Of a stretch of 64,000 nt of DNA, positions 1 to 11,330 are shown piece after piece; the stretch's first letter is position 1, and each line of letters begins with the position of its first letter. The position numbers and the translations under genes are program-made. The DNA lies in NCBI RefSeq assembly GCF_008923205.2, contig NZ_WBMS02000006.1, positions 1 to 64,000 of the forward strand, written 5' to 3'. The notes under the pieces were generated by a model that was not told where the DNA came from, did no database searches, and saw only the letters and a list, made by a program, of their open reading frames with translations. Source of the DNA: Actinomadura physcomitrii. Lineage in GTDB: Bacteria > Actinomycetota > Actinomycetes > Streptosporangiales > Streptosporangiaceae.

Positions 1-68
1 CCCCCTCTCTCCGTCTCCGCGCGGCCACGGCGCCCTCTCGCGGGCGAACCCGCCGCACCCCTCCCCGC

Positions 69-92
69 GCCGCCGCGCGGAACCGCGGCGGC
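69..92 (-). terminator. candidate terminator of fumC
   Basis: A 9-bp perfect GC-rich inverted repeat with a 6-base loop (arms 69-77 and 84-92) lies about 20 bases beyond the fumC stop. There is no T-run, which is usual for actinobacterial hairpins. Nothing gene-like is seen in bases 1-112. Confidence 0.45.
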
Positions 93-112
93 TCCAGGGG
101 CCGCTGAAGCGC

Positions 113-1513
113 TCAGCCGCGGTTCGCGTTCGTCATGCCGAGGACGTCGAGCGCCGCGTCGAGCTGCTCCTCGGTGAGCCTGCCGTCCTTCACATAACCG
201 CGCTCGATGACGACCTCCCGGATCGTCCTGCGCTCCGCGAGGGCCTGCTTGGCGACCTTCGCCGCCTCCTCATAGCCGATGTAGCGGTTCAGCGGCGTCA
301 CGATCGACGGGGACGACTCGGCGTACTCGCGCATCCGGTCCGCGTCGGCCTCGATACCGTCCACGCAGCGGTCCGCCAGCAGCCGCGACACGTTCGCCAG
401 CAGGGTGATCGACTCCAGCACGTTGCGCGCCAGCATCGGCAGCATCACGTTCAGCTCGAAGCTGCCCGCCGCGCCGCCGAACGCGATCGCCGCGTCGTTC
501 CCGATCACCTGCGCGGCCACCTGCGTCACCGCCTCGGGGATCACCGGGTTCACCTTGCCCGGCATGATCGACGACCCGGGCTGCAGGTCCGGCAGCCGGA
601 TCTCGGCGAGCCCCGCCCGCGGCCCCGACCCCATCCAGCGCAGATCGTTGGCGATCTTGTTGAGGCTCACCGCGACCGTGCGCAGCGCGCCGCTCGCCTC
701 GACCAGGCCGTCCCGCGCGCCCTGCGCCTCGAAGTGGTCGCGGGCCTCGGTCAGCGGCAGCCCGGTCGCCCGCGCGATCTCCGCGATGACGCGCGGCGCG
801 AACCCCTCCGGCGTGTTGATCCCGGTGCCGACCGCGGTGCCGCCGAGCGGCAGCTCCGCCAGCCGCGGCAGCACCGCCTCCAGCCGCTCCACACCGTGCC
901 CGACCTGTGCGGCGAACCCGCCGAACTCCTGGCCCAGCGTCACCGGCGTCGCGTCCATCAGGTGCGTGCGGCCCGACTTCACGACCGTCGCGAACTCCTC
1001 GGCCTTGCGGGCCAGCGCGTCCCGCAGGTGCCGCAGCGCGGGGATCAGCTCGTTCACGACCGCGCCCGTCGCCGCGATGTGGATCGACGACGGGAACACG
1101 TCGTTGGACGACTGGGAGGCGTTCACATGGTCGTTCGGGTGCACGGGCCGGCCGAGCCGCTCCTGCGCGAGCGTCGCCACGACCTCGTTGGCGTTCATGT
1201 TCGACGACGTCCCGGACCCGGTCTGGAACACATCGATCGGGAACTGGTCGTTCCACCGGCCGTCCGCCACCTCGCGGGCCGCCTCGGCGATCGCCTCCGC
1301 GACGTCCTCGTCCAGCACGCCCAGTTCGGCGTTGACCACCGCGGCCGCCGCCTTGATCCGGCCCAGCGCGGCGATGTGCGCGGCCTCCAGGCCCCGCCCC
1401 GAGATCGGGAAGTTCTCCACGGCCCGCTGCGTCTGGGCCCGCCACTTCGCCGCCGCCGGCACCCGGACCTCGCCCATGGAATCGTGCTCGACCCGGAATT
1501 CCTGCTCCGCCAT
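113..1513 (-). CDS. fumC: class II fumarate hydratase
   Basis: Cytosolic, iron-independent fumarase that interconverts fumarate and L-malate in the TCA cycle. The 466-residue product has the family length and three clear motifs: [11 protein letters not shown] at residues 100-110, [10 protein letters not shown] at 181-190 (catalytic His near 184), and the [11 protein letters not shown] signature at 313-323 with the catalytic Ser near 314. The frame is open further upstream, but that part is Arg/Pro-rich shadow sequence; the ATG at 1513 begins [16 protein letters not shown], the usual FumC N-terminus. It is transcribed last in a minus-strand series after a class I fumarase and a kinase. Having both fumarase classes close together is common in actinomycetes. 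Confidence 0.96.
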   Translation of the reverse strand: MAEQEFRVEHDSMGEVRVPAAAKWRAQTQRAVENFPISGRGLEAAHIAALGRIKAAAAVVNAELGVLDEDVAEAIAEAAREVADGRWNDQFPIDVFQTGSGTSSNMNANEVVATLAQERLGRPVHPNDHVNASQSSNDVFPSSIHIAATGAVVNELIPALRHLRDALARKAEEFATVVKSGRTHLMDATPVTLGQEFGGFAAQVGHGVERLEAVLPRLAELPLGGTAVGTGINTPEGFAPRVIAEIARATGLPLTEARDHFEAQGARDGLVEASGALRTVAVSLNKIANDLRWMGSGPRAGLAEIRLPDLQPGSSIMPGKVNPVIPEAVTQVAAQVIGNDAAIAFGGAAGSFELNVMLPMLARNVLESITLLANVSRLLADRCVDGIEADADRMREYAESSPSIVTPLNRYIGYEEAAKVAKQALAERRTIREVVIERGYVKDGRLTEEQLDAALDVLGMTNANRG

Positions 1514-1666
1514 GAAGCCCGCCTCTCTGCGGGGGCGACCCCTCACGCACCCCCGTAAGAACGCCGCACGCCCTGGCTCCGCTCGGTCATGCGGCCTCCG
1601 TGGGGGACGTCCCCAGGGAGCCCCCCGCGCAACCGTCACCCTTGACCTTCATGGCAGCGGCGCGGG

Positions 1667-1692
1667 GCGCCCGCGCATTCCCGCGCGGGCGC
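1667..1692 (-). terminator. hairpin between the kinase gene and fumC
   Basis: A perfect 10-bp inverted repeat GCGCCCGCGC / GCGCGGGCGC with a 6-base loop starts 8 bases after the kinase stop codon. It lies in the 186-bp gap before fumC, so it probably ends or attenuates kinase transcription and separates it from fumC. Confidence 0.55.
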
Positions 1693-1699
1693 GGCCCGA

Positions 1700-2974
<1,275 letters not shown>

Positions 2975-3072
2975 GGCGGAAAAGATACCGGAGTGGCCGC
3001 GCGGTCACCGGGGAGACGTCTGCACCAAGTTGGATTTAGCCCCAATATGTGACCTGCCGCCCCGAAACGCCC

Positions 3073-3101
3073 CGGATTCGGGCCCCCGGGACCCGAATCC
3101 G
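3073..3101 (-). terminator. terminator of the class I fumarase gene
   Basis: A perfect 10-bp inverted repeat (arms 3073-3082 and 3092-3101, core GGATTCGGG / CCCGAATCC) with a 9-base loop begins 13 bases after the stop codon. Confidence 0.6.
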
Positions 3102-3114
3102 AGGCGTCCGAGGC

Positions 3115-4755
3115 TCAGCGACGACCGATCGTAAGGACGGGGCCGGTGCTGTCGGCGAAGAAGTCGCCGCCCTTGTCGTCCACGACGATGAAGGCCGGGA
3201 AGTCCTCGACCTCGATCTTCCAGACGGCCTCCATGCCGAGCTCCGGGTACTCCAGGACCTCGACCTTCTTGATGCAGTCCTGCGCGAGCCGCGCCGCCGG
3301 GCCGCCGATCGAGCCGAGGTAGAACCCGCCGTGCTCCTTGCACGCGTCGGTGACCTGCTTGGACCGGTTGCCCTTCGCCAGCATCACCAGGGAGCCGCCC
3401 GCCGCCTGGAACTGCTCGACGTAGGAGTCCATGCGGCCGGCGGTCGTCGGGCCGAACGAGCCCGACGCGTAGCCCTCCGGCGTCTTCGCCGGGCCCGCGT
3501 AGTAGACCGCGTGGTCGCGCAGGTACGCCGGCATCGGCTCGCCCGCGTCCAGCCGCTCCTTGATCTTGGCGTGCGCGATGTCGCGCGCCACGACGAGCGG
3601 GCCGGTCAGCGACAGCCGCGTCTTCACCGGGTACCTGGTCAGCTCGGCCCGGATCTCGTCCATCGGACGGTTCAGGTCGATCTTCACGACCTCGTCGTCC
3701 AAATGCTCGTCGGTGGTGTCGGGCAGGTACTGCGCCGGGTCGGTCTCCAGCCGCTCCAGGAACACGCCCTCCGCGGTGATCTTGGCGAGGGCCTGCCGGT
3801 CCGCGCTGCACGACACCGCGATCGCCACCGGGCAGGACGCGCCGTGCCGCGGCAGCCGGATCACCCGCACGTCGTGGCAGAAGTACTTGCCGCCGAACTG
3901 CGCGCCGATGCCGAGCTTCTGCGTCAGCTCGAACACCTGCAGCTCCAGCTCCAGGTCGCGGAAGCCGTTGCCGAGCGGCGAGCCCTGCGTCGGCATCGTG
4001 TCCAGGTAGTGCGCCGACGCGTACTTGGCGGTCTTCAGCGCGTACTCGGCGGACGTGCCGCCGACCACGATCGCCAGGTGGTACGGCGGGCAGGCCGCGG
4101 TCCCCAGCGAGCGGATCTTCTCCTCTAGGAAGGACATCATCCGCTTCGGGTTAAGGACGGCCTTGGTCTCCTGGTACAGGAACGACTTGTTCGCGCTGCC
4201 GCCGCCCTTGGCCATGAACAGGAACTTGTAGGCATCGCCCGGCGCCGCGTACAGCTCGACCTGCGCGGGCAGGTTGCTGCCGGTGTTCTTCTCGTCCCAC
4301 ATCGTCAGCGGCGCCATCTGCGAGTAGCGCAGGTTCAGCTTCGTGTACGCGTCGTACACGCCGCGCGAGATGTGCTCCTCGTCGTCGCCGTCGGTCAGGA
4401 CGTGCTGGCCGCGCTTGCCCATGACGATCGCGGTGCCGGTGTCCTGGCACATCGGCAGCACCCCGCCGGACGCGATGCCCGCGTTCTTCAGCAGGTCCAG
4501 CGCCACGAACCGGTCGTTGGGGGACGCCTCCGGGTCGTCGAGGATCCGGCGCAGCTGCGCCAGGTGCGCGGGCCGCAGCAGGTGCGCGATGTCGCGCATC
4601 GCGGTCTCGGTGAGCAGCCGGAGCGCCTCCGGCTCGACCTGCAGGAACGTCCGGCCGTTCGCCTCGAACGTGGAGACCCCGTCGGAGGTCAGCAGCCGGT
4701 AGTCGGTCTCGTCGGGGCCGAGCGGCAGCAGGTCGGTGTAGGAGAACTCAGGCAT
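3115..4755 (-). CDS. class I (iron-sulfur) fumarate hydratase
   Basis: Oxygen-sensitive [4Fe-4S] fumarase of the FumA/FumB type; 546 residues carrying both the alpha and beta regions of class I hydro-lyases. Cys103 in PMCQDTGTA, Cys222 in AACPPYH and a later Cys near 308-316 are the expected cluster ligands. The frame is open 14 codons upstream, but the ATG at 4755 ([13 protein letters not shown]) is preferred. The EamA stop codon ends one base before it, so its ribosome site lies inside the transporter gene and the two are probably co-translated. It is unrelated in sequence to fumC about 1.6 kb away and performs the same reaction with different oxygen tolerance. Confidence 0.95.
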   Translation of the reverse strand: MPEFSYTDLLPLGPDETDYRLLTSDGVSTFEANGRTFLQVEPEALRLLTETAMRDIAHLLRPAHLAQLRRILDDPEASPNDRFVALDLLKNAGIASGGVLPMCQDTGTAIVMGKRGQHVLTDGDDEEHISRGVYDAYTKLNLRYSQMAPLTMWDEKNTGSNLPAQVELYAAPGDAYKFLFMAKGGGSANKSFLYQETKAVLNPKRMMSFLEEKIRSLGTAACPPYHLAIVVGGTSAEYALKTAKYASAHYLDTMPTQGSPLGNGFRDLELELQVFELTQKLGIGAQFGGKYFCHDVRVIRLPRHGASCPVAIAVSCSADRQALAKITAEGVFLERLETDPAQYLPDTTDEHLDDEVVKIDLNRPMDEIRAELTRYPVKTRLSLTGPLVVARDIAHAKIKERLDAGEPMPAYLRDHAVYYAGPAKTPEGYASGSFGPTTAGRMDSYVEQFQAAGGSLVMLAKGNRSKQVTDACKEHGGFYLGSIGGPAARLAQDCIKKVEVLEYPELGMEAVWKIEVEDFPAFIVVDDKGGDFFADSTGPVLTIGRR

Positions 4756-4756
4756 C

Positions 4757-5680
4757 TCAGGCAGATCCTCGCGCGATTCCGATGGGGGCCGCCTCACAGG
4801 GTACGACCCGGCGCCGCAGCCCGAGGACGACCCCCGCCGCCACCAGCGCCGCCCCCGCGAGGTCCGCCGGGCCGGGCCGTCCGAGCCCGAGCACCACCGT
4901 CGTGACCACCGCGCTGACCGGGATCATCCCGGCGAACAGCCCCGCCCGGTCCGCGCCGAGCCGGCCGAGCGCCCCGTACCAGAGCAGGAACGCGACCACG
5001 GTGACGACCACCGACAGGTACGCCAGCCCCGCGAACTCGGCGGCGGTCGGCGCCCGCAGCACGGCCGTCCCGCCGGTGACCAGCCCGACCGCCAGCAGCA
5101 TCGGCGCGGCGATCGCCGCCGAGTACGCCGACACCCGCACCGGCCCGAGCACCGGCAGCAGCGGGACGGCCAGCAGCGAGAAGCACACCTCCCCGGCGAG
5201 CGCGCCCAGCGACAGCAGCAGCCCCCGCACGCTGCCCCCGCCGAGCCCGCTGGCCAGCGCCGCCCCGGCGGCGACCACGCACGCCGAGGCGACCACCGCC
5301 GGCGCGGGCCGGCGGCCCTCCAGCAGCGGCCCGACCACCGCCAGCACGATCGGCACCGTCGCGATCACCGTGCCGATCGTCGCCGGGCTCGTGTCCCGGG
5401 TCGCCGCGACGATGCAGACGTTGAACGCGACGAGGCCCGTCCCCGCCAGCGCCGCCAGCAGCGCCCACTCCCGCGCCCGCGGTTGCCGGGCCGGTCCGCC
5501 GCGCCACCGCGCCACCGCCAGCAGGATCACCGCGGCCACCGCGTACCGGACGGCCTGGCCGCCGAAGACCGGGTAGTCCGCGATCGTCGCGGAGACCGCG
5601 GTCAGCGTGCCGACGAGGAACATCGCGGTCCCGGCGGCGGCGCTGCCGCGCCCGCCGGGGAACGAGGAGATCAGCTTCAT
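4757..5680 (-). CDS. EamA/DMT-family transporter
   Basis: Integral membrane protein of 307 residues with about ten hydrophobic segments in two EamA repeats, typical of RhaT/YdcZ-type metabolite exporters. The substrate cannot be read from sequence. The ATG at 5680 ([12 protein letters not shown]) was chosen because the longer frame adds a hydrophilic Arg-rich stretch. It is divergent from a MocR-type regulator across 77 bp that hold three direct repeats, so that regulator probably controls it. It abuts the class I fumarase start by one base. Confidence 0.85.
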   Translation of the reverse strand: MKLISSFPGGRGSAAAGTAMFLVGTLTAVSATIADYPVFGGQAVRYAVAAVILLAVARWRGGPARQPRAREWALLAALAGTGLVAFNVCIVAATRDTSPATIGTVIATVPIVLAVVGPLLEGRRPAPAVVASACVVAAGAALASGLGGGSVRGLLLSLGALAGEVCFSLLAVPLLPVLGPVRVSAYSAAIAAPMLLAVGLVTGGTAVLRAPTAAEFAGLAYLSVVVTVVAFLLWYGALGRLGADRAGLFAGMIPVSAVVTTVVLGLGRPGPADLAGAALVAAGVVLGLRRRVVPCEAAPIGIARGSA

Positions 5681-5701
5681 GGCTCGAACGCTACGAGCCC
5701 G

Positions 5702-5745
5702 TTGGACCTGAACACAGCGCCAATCCGGACCATCGATCTTGGACC
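5702..5745. promoter_or_regulatory. candidate MocR operator (three direct repeats)
   Basis: TTGGACC at 5702-5708, CCGGACC at 5725-5731 and TTGGACC at 5739-5745 lie in the divergent EamA/MocR interval. MocR regulators generally bind direct repeats near their own promoter, and the motif resembles the CTGGACYTAA box described for TauR. Assignment to this regulator is by position only. Confidence 0.5.
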
Positions 5746-5757
5746 AATACGGGACAA

Positions 5758-7227
5758 GTGACGGATGAACGCCCGGTCGACGCTGAGTGTCATGTGACCG
5801 ACCTCCATCTCCCACTCGACCGCGGGGCCGGACGGCTGGCCGCGCAGATCGCCGCGGGCTTCCGCGCGGCGGTGCGGGCCGGGCGGCTGACCGCGGGCAC
5901 CCGGCTCCCCTCCAGCCGCGACCTCGCCCGCGACCTCGAGGTGTCCCGCGGCGTCGTCGTGGCCGCCTACGAGCAGCTGACCGCCGAAGGGTTCCTCATC
6001 GCCCGCCGCGGCGACGGCACCCGCATCGCCCCCCTCGCCCGCCCCGACGAACCCGCCGCCACGTCCCCCGCCGCCGACCCCGCCCGCCCCGCGCTCCCCT
6101 CCTGCGACCTCCCGCCCGACCCCGGACTCCCCTACGACCTGTGGCCCGGCCGGCCGGACCTTTCGGCCTTCCCCCGCGAACGCTGGGTCGCCGCCACCCG
6201 CGCCGCGCTGCGCACGCTCCCCAGCGACGAGCTCACCTACCCCGACCCCGGCGGCGTCCGCCCGCTGCGCACCGAACTGGCCGGCTACCTCGGCCGCGTC
6301 CGCGCCGCCGTCGCCGACCCCGGCCGCGTCGTGATCATGAACGGGGTGGCGCACGGGCTGTCGGCCCTGATCCGGGTGCTGCAGGCCGACGGCCACCGGG
6401 TCCTCGCCGTCGAGGACCCGACCAGCAGCCGGCAGCTGCCGATGCTGGAGACGTCCGGAATCCGGCTCGCCCGCGTCCCCGTGGACGCCGACGGCGTGGA
6501 CGTCGCCGCCCTCGCCCGGAGCAACGCCCGCGCCGTCCTCGTCACGCCCGCCCACCAGTACCCGACCGGCGTCGTGCTCTCCCCGTCCCGCCGCGCCGAA
6601 CTGATCGCGTGGGCGCGCGATGTCGGCGGCGTGATCCTCGAGGACGACTACGACGCCGAGTTCCGCTACGACCGCGAACCCGTCGGCTGCCTCCAGGGCG
6701 TCGACCCCGACCGCGTCGTGCTGCTCGGCTCGGTCAGCAAGTCCCTCGCGCCCGCGCTGCGCCTCGGCTGGGCCGTCGCGCCCGCCGCCATCGCGACGCG
6801 GCTCCGCGAGCACCGCGGCCACACCGACCTCGGCGCGCCCGTCATCGAGCAGTACGCCCTCGCCGAGTTCCTCCGCACCGGCGGCTACGACCGGCATCTG
6901 CGCACGATGCGGCGCCGCTACCGGTCCCGCCGCGACGTCCTCGCCGACGCGCTCGCCACCTACCTGCCCGGCGCGACGGTTCGCGGCGTCTCAGCGGGCA
7001 TCCACCTCTTTGTGGAACTCCCGCCCGGAACCGACGAGACCGCGGTCCTCGACCGCGCCGCACGCTCCGGGGTGTCGGCCGCCGGCGCCCGCGAGATGTG
7101 GTCCGCCGAACGCGCCGCCGACGCACCCCCCGCCCTCGTCCTGGGATATGCCCGAATTGCCGAAAGTCGCCTGGTCAAGGCGGCCCAACTGCTCGGCAAA
7201 GCGATTACCGAGGAGACGGACGGGTAG
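5758..7227 (+). CDS. MocR/PdxR-type regulator (GntR HTH fused to aminotransferase fold)
   Basis: 489 residues with a GntR-type winged helix near 15-85 (LPSSRDLARDLEVSRGVVV is the recognition region) joined to a fold-type I aminotransferase domain. The LEDDYDAEFRYDREPVG stretch and the PLP-binding Lys in GSVSKSLAPALRLGW are visible. MocR proteins sense PLP adducts of amino compounds and control adjacent transporter or amine-metabolism genes. Translation may start at GTG 5758 or at GTG 5794 (MTDLHLPLDRG), which gives 477 residues; the shorter form matches the usual distance to the HTH. The divergent EamA transporter is the likely target. Confidence 0.92.
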   Translation: MTDERPVDAECHVTDLHLPLDRGAGRLAAQIAAGFRAAVRAGRLTAGTRLPSSRDLARDLEVSRGVVVAAYEQLTAEGFLIARRGDGTRIAPLARPDEPAATSPAADPARPALPSCDLPPDPGLPYDLWPGRPDLSAFPRERWVAATRAALRTLPSDELTYPDPGGVRPLRTELAGYLGRVRAAVADPGRVVIMNGVAHGLSALIRVLQADGHRVLAVEDPTSSRQLPMLETSGIRLARVPVDADGVDVAALARSNARAVLVTPAHQYPTGVVLSPSRRAELIAWARDVGGVILEDDYDAEFRYDREPVGCLQGVDPDRVVLLGSVSKSLAPALRLGWAVAPAAIATRLREHRGHTDLGAPVIEQYALAEFLRTGGYDRHLRTMRRRYRSRRDVLADALATYLPGATVRGVSAGIHLFVELPPGTDETAVLDRAARSGVSAAGAREMWSAERAADAPPALVLGYARIAESRLVKAAQLLGKAITEETDG

Positions 7228-7256
7228 GACCCACGTCCCCGGTGTAGGAGGTACGG

Positions 7257-7487
7257 ATGAGTCTGGAAGAGGCCGCACGGCAGCTCAAGATGGCCGGTCA
7301 CGATGCGCAGGTCGCCTTCGACTGCATCGGCCTGGGCGACCTCGAACGCGCACAGGAGCACGCCGTCACCCTGCGCGCCGCCGCCGACGCCGCCGAGGTG
7401 GCACTGAGCCGGGCGCTGGAGGACCTGACACCGGAACAAGCCCAAGCCGCAGGCGAGAAGGCCGTAACGGCCTTGGAAAACGTCTAG
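7257..7487 (+). CDS. small conserved-looking helical protein
   Basis: 76-residue acidic protein, predicted all-helical and Ala-rich, without membrane segment or cysteine pair. It has a strong ribosome site (AGGAGG about 7 bases before ATG 7257), is only 29 bp downstream of the MocR gene, and is followed directly by a strong hairpin. These points support a real gene. I do not recognise the family. Confidence 0.75.
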   Translation: MSLEEAARQLKMAGHDAQVAFDCIGLGDLERAQEHAVTLRAAADAAEVALSRALEDLTPEQAQAAGEKAVTALENV

Positions 7488-7499
7488 AGATCCCCCGAG

Positions 7500-7532
7500 A
7501 CCCGGGCCCCGCCGTGAGGTTGGGGCCCGGGT
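7500..7532. terminator. bidirectional terminator between convergent genes
   Basis: Perfect 11-bp inverted repeat ACCCGGGCCCC / GGGGCCCGGGT with an 11-base loop, placed 13 bases after the small ORF stop and 5 bases beyond the MFS stop on the other strand. Confidence 0.8.
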
Positions 7533-7537
7533 TCGGG

Positions 7538-8767
7538 TTAGGCGAGGGGGCGTTCCATGGCGGGGGTGGTGGGGTCGGCGGACTTGGCCGGTTTCGGGTC
7601 GAAGCCCTTGGCGGTCGCGAAGACGACCAGGATCAGCGCGGTCGGGACGATGAACGCCAGCCGCAGCCCGTGGTCGTGGCTGACCGGCGCGATCGCGCCG
7701 ACGACGGCGGCGCCGAGGACGAAGCCGACGTAGTTGAAGATGTTCACGCGGGCGACCGCGACGCCGAGGCCGGTCGGGTCGACGCGTCCGGCGGCGGAGA
7801 AGGAGACCGGCGCGATCACGCTGAGGCCGAGGCCCGCGACCGCGAACGCGGCGATCGCCACGGCCGCGTTCGGTGCCGCGACCACGCCGACCATGCCGAT
7901 GATGCCGACCAGCCCGCCGAGCCGCACCACCTGGACGGGGCCCGAGCGGCGGACGCCGAGGTCGGCGACCGCGCGGCTGATCACCATCGTGATCTGGTAG
8001 GCGACGTAGCCGAGCGGCGCGACCCAGTCGCTGGCGGACAGCTCGTCGTCCAGGTACTTGGCGCCGTAGCTGGAGATGGCCGAGTCGGCCAGGTAGGCGA
8101 CCGCCATCGCCGCGCCGACGATGAGGATAGGGCGCCACGGGACGCTGCGCTCGGCGGCCTTCAGCTCCTCGGCGGACGGCCCGTCGCCCTCCTCTTCGCG
8201 CCGGTACAGCCGCGGCCCGGTGGCGAGGGACGCCACGACGCCGACGGCGGCGGCGATGCCGAAGCCGCTGAGGAGCGAGAGGTCCATCTTGTTGCTCGCC
8301 GACGCCCACAGGCCGCCGAGGATCCCGGCGACGGACCACACCGCGTAGAAGCCGGTGATCAGGCTGACGCCGTACCGGCGTTCCACCGCGATGGCCTGCG
8401 CGTTCATCGAGGCGTCCACCGCGCCGACGAACAGGCCGAACAGCGCGACGGCGCCGTACAGGGCGAGGTCGTCGTCGCCGGTGGCGCCGATCAGCACGAT
8501 GGTGACGGCCACGGCGGGCTGGGCGGCGCGCAGCACGAGGCCGCTGCCGAACCGCTTGAACAGCGCGCCCGAGATGACGCTGCCGACGCCGGCGATCAGC
8601 GGCACCATCAGCAGGACGAGGGAGAGCGTCCCGTCGCTGAGGTGGTGGGCCTTCTGCATCTTCGGGACCTGCGTCACCAGGGAGGCGAAGCACAGTCCCT
8701 GGACGGCGAAAGCGGCGTAGGCGGAGACGCGCGCGCGGCGGTCCCGCTCGGTGATGCCCTCGCTCAT
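7538..8767 (-). CDS. MFS transporter
   Basis: Major facilitator superfamily permease of 409 residues with about 12 hydrophobic segments. The N-terminal half has the loop 2-3 motif as GVGSVISGALFKRFGSG, and a charged central loop (YRREEEGDGPSAEEL) separates the halves. The ATG at 8767 (MSEGITERDRRARV) has an AGAGAGG ribosome site, so the longer reading (MRRAERSDR) is unlikely. Substrate unknown; the fold resembles YbjJ-like sugar/drug exporters. Monocistronic, convergent with the small gene to its left. Confidence 0.9.
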   Translation of the reverse strand: MSEGITERDRRARVSAYAAFAVQGLCFASLVTQVPKMQKAHHLSDGTLSLVLLMVPLIAGVGSVISGALFKRFGSGLVLRAAQPAVAVTIVLIGATGDDDLALYGAVALFGLFVGAVDASMNAQAIAVERRYGVSLITGFYAVWSVAGILGGLWASASNKMDLSLLSGFGIAAAVGVVASLATGPRLYRREEEGDGPSAEELKAAERSVPWRPILIVGAAMAVAYLADSAISSYGAKYLDDELSASDWVAPLGYVAYQITMVISRAVADLGVRRSGPVQVVRLGGLVGIIGMVGVVAAPNAAVAIAAFAVAGLGLSVIAPVSFSAAGRVDPTGLGVAVARVNIFNYVGFVLGAAVVGAIAPVSHDHGLRLAFIVPTALILVVFATAKGFDPKPAKSADPTTPAMERPLA

Positions 8768-8864
8768 GCGGTCCGACCTCTCTGCCCGACGCAATGTGAA
8801 GAAAGTTCGCGTCAGCGTAGAGACAGGGTACGCGCCGGGTCAATCGTCCAGGAAGACGCCGGAA

Positions 8865-9662
8865 TCAGTCGATCAGCCGCCTGCGCATGCCCCGGACCGC
8901 CAGTATCCACATCAGGCCCGCGAACGCCACCAGCGCTCCGAGATGCCCGAGGTCGGTGAGCGGCCGCAGCCCGAACACCGCGTGCCGCACCAGCTCCACG
9001 CAGTGGTACAGCGGGTTCACCCGCGCCGCGTACCCGGCCCAGTCCGGCAGCGCGTCCACCGGGAAGAACGTCCCCGCCACCAGGAACAGCGGCGTCACCA
9101 CCCCGGTGATCACGTAGTCGAACGAGTTGATCGACGGCACCACCGACGACGTCCACATCCCGAACAGCCCGAACCCGAGCGCCAGGAAGAACACCATGAA
9201 CGGCACCAGCAGCATCCCGAACGACGGGTCCAGCCCGAAGAACAGCGCCACGACGATCGGCGTGCACGAGTACACCGACGACTTCGCCGCGATCCACAGC
9301 GCCTCCGCCGTCACCAGCTCGTGCACGTCCACCGGCGCCGCCAGGATCGCGTCGTAGGTGTGCTGGAACGCCCGCCGGATGTAGGAGTTGAACATCCCCG
9401 GGAACACCGACGTGAACAGCGCCGCCGTCCCCACCACGCCCGTCGCGACGAAGTCCAGGTACCGGTAGTGGCCGACCGCCGCGACCATCGACCCGAACCC
9501 GTAGCCGAACGCCAGCAGGTAGAACGTCGGCTCCACCATCGACGCGAACGACTGCGTCATCCAGTACCGCTTGTACAGCGCCAGCTCGTGCCGCCAGATC
9601 CCGCGCAGCGGCGCCGCCTCGAACCGGCGCAGCCGCGGCGCCCGCCCCGCCCGCACGGTCAT
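8865..9662 (-). CDS. ABC-2 type transporter permease
   Basis: 265-residue permease with six hydrophobic segments of the DrrB/NodJ type, starting at ATG 9662 (MTVRAGRAPRLRRF). The start overlaps the stop of the upstream ATPase gene as ATGA, so the two are translationally coupled and form one half-size exporter. The frame is open farther upstream only as a shadow of the ATPase. Such pairs export drugs, polyketides or cell-surface glycans; nothing nearby shows which. Confidence 0.92.
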   Translation of the reverse strand: MTVRAGRAPRLRRFEAAPLRGIWRHELALYKRYWMTQSFASMVEPTFYLLAFGYGFGSMVAAVGHYRYLDFVATGVVGTAALFTSVFPGMFNSYIRRAFQHTYDAILAAPVDVHELVTAEALWIAAKSSVYSCTPIVVALFFGLDPSFGMLLVPFMVFFLALGFGLFGMWTSSVVPSINSFDYVITGVVTPLFLVAGTFFPVDALPDWAGYAARVNPLYHCVELVRHAVFGLRPLTDLGHLGALVAFAGLMWILAVRGMRRRLID

Positions 9663-10612
9663 TCCACGCGCTCCCCGGTCAGCACCACGAACACGTCCTC
9701 CAGGTTGGCGGCCCGGCGCACCCCGTCCGGCCCCAGCTCCTCCTCCAGCGACGGCGGGATCGTCTCCGCCTTCAGCACCGACACCGACGGCCCGGTCCGG
9801 CGCGTCGGCAGGCCCGCCGCCCGCGCGAACCGCTCGACCTCCGCCAGCCGGCCGGGCGGCCCGTAGTGCTCGACGACCCGCTCGCCCGCGTGCTCGGCGA
9901 CCAGTTCCGTGGGCGACCCGCGCGCGATGACCTTCCCGTGCGACATCAGCGCGCACTCGTCCGCGAGCCGCTCGGCCTCCTCGATGTAGTGCGTCGACAT
10001 CAGCACCGTCGTCCCGCCCGACCGCAGCCCGTCGATCAGCCCCCACAGCTCCGCCCGGACCTGCGGGTCCAGGCCCACCGTCGGCTCGTCCAGCAGCACC
10101 AGCGCCGGACGGTGCACCAGGCCCCGCGCGATCAGCAGCCGCCGCCGCATCCCGCCGGACAGGTCGTCCACCTTCGTGCCCTGCCGCTCGGTCAGGTGCG
10201 CGATCGCCAGCGCGTCGTCGACGGCCCTGCGGCGGTCCCGCCGCGGCACCCGGTACAGGTGCGCGAACACCTCCAGGTTCTCCCTGGCGGTCAGCTCCTC
10301 GTCCAGGTTGTCCTGCTGCGGGACGACCCCCATCGCCGCCCGCGCCTGCTTCGACTGCGCGGGCACCTCGAACCCCAGCACCCGGATGCGGCCCTCGTCC
10401 GCGACGGCCTGCGCGGTCAGCATCCGCATGGTCGTCGATTTCCCGGCGCCGTTCGGCCCGAGCAGCCCCAGGCAGCTGCCGGCGGGGACGTCCAGGTCCA
10501 GCCCGTCGACCGCGGTGAACGTCCCGAACCGCTTGACCACGCCGCGCAGGCTGATCGCCGCCGCCCCGGCCTCCCCCTCCTCGGCCGCGAGCTGCGCGCG
10601 TTGCACCGTCAT
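9659..10612 (-). CDS. ABC transporter ATPase (DrrA-like)
   Basis: 317-residue nucleotide-binding subunit. Walker A GPNGAGKST at about 52-60, Q-loop QQDN at 99-102, signature LSGGMRRR at 151-158 and Walker B LVLLDEPTVGLD at 171-182 are all intact. The C-terminal 80 residues match the extension of daunorubicin-resistance-type ATPases. It powers the membrane subunit encoded 4 bp overlapping downstream. Confidence 0.95.
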   Translation of the reverse strand: MTVQRAQLAAEEGEAGAAAISLRGVVKRFGTFTAVDGLDLDVPAGSCLGLLGPNGAGKSTTMRMLTAQAVADEGRIRVLGFEVPAQSKQARAAMGVVPQQDNLDEELTARENLEVFAHLYRVPRRDRRRAVDDALAIAHLTERQGTKVDDLSGGMRRRLLIARGLVHRPALVLLDEPTVGLDPQVRAELWGLIDGLRSGGTTVLMSTHYIEEAERLADECALMSHGKVIARGSPTELVAEHAGERVVEHYGPPGRLAEVERFARAAGLPTRRTGPSVSVLKAETIPPSLEEELGPDGVRRAANLEDVFVVLTGERVE

Positions 10613-10695
10613 GCCGTCACCCTAGGTACGGAGACCCGGCGAAACCCATCCATTTTTCTCGGAGTCCCCCGCCGCGCGCTCGGTAACCTCGTGGT

Positions 10696-11295
10696 GTGGA
10701 CATCCCCCGCCGCCCAGGACAGGCGACCCGCGTGAGCGACCTGCGCGCCTCCGACGCCGACCGGGAGCGCGTCGCGGCCGTGCTCGGCGAGGCGCTCGCC
10801 GACGGCCGGCTCACCATGGAGGAGCACGCCGACCGCACCGCCCGCGTCTACGCCGCCCGCACCCTCGGCGAGCTCACCGGCCTCACCCTCGACCTCAGCC
10901 CCGAGGAAGCCCAGCCCATCCTCGTGGACGACCGCCCGGTCACGGTGTTCTTCGGGCGCGTCCGCCGCGACGGACGGTGGGTCGTCCCGGTCAAGCTGCC
11001 GCTGCTCGCGCTCTTCGGCACCGTCGAGCTCGACCTGCGCGAGGCCGTCCTGCAGCGCCGCCACATCGTGCTCGACTCGATGGTCCTCGCGGGCCGCGTC
11101 CGCCTGCTCGTCCCCGAGGGCGTCCGGGTGGACGTGACCGGACGCACCGTCCTCAGCACCCGCGAGGTGCGCACCCGTCCCGCCGACGAGGGCCCCACGA
11201 TCGAGGTCGCCGGCACCCTCATCTTCGGCTCGGTGAAGGCCCGGGCCCCCAAGCGCACCCTCCGCCAGCGCGTCAGAGGCCGCCTGCGACGCTAG
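10696..11295 (+). CDS. DUF1707 domain protein with LiaF-like C-terminal region
   Basis: 199-residue soluble protein. The N-terminal DUF1707 block (LRASDADRERVAAVLGEAL, then GRLTMEEHADR) is followed by a beta-rich region with hydrophobic alternation, resembling the cell-wall-active antibiotic response (LiaF/YvqF) C-terminal fold. The family is widespread in actinobacteria and linked by annotation to envelope stress; its role is not established. The start could be GTG 10696 or GTG 10732 (MSDLRASDADRE), the latter resembling many family members. Divergent from the ABC exporter. Confidence 0.85.
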   Translation: MDIPRRPGQATRVSDLRASDADRERVAAVLGEALADGRLTMEEHADRTARVYAARTLGELTGLTLDLSPEEAQPILVDDRPVTVFFGRVRRDGRWVVPVKLPLLALFGTVELDLREAVLQRRHIVLDSMVLAGRVRLLVPEGVRVDVTGRTVLSTREVRTRPADEGPTIEVAGTLIFGSVKARAPKRTLRQRVRGRLRR

Positions 11296-11330
11296 GCCGC
11301 ACGGACGGCCTCCGGCGCTTCGACGAACCG

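Noticed and set aside
734..1558. Plus-strand frames inside fumC
   Set aside because: Frame shadows of fumC; codon bias belongs to the minus strand.
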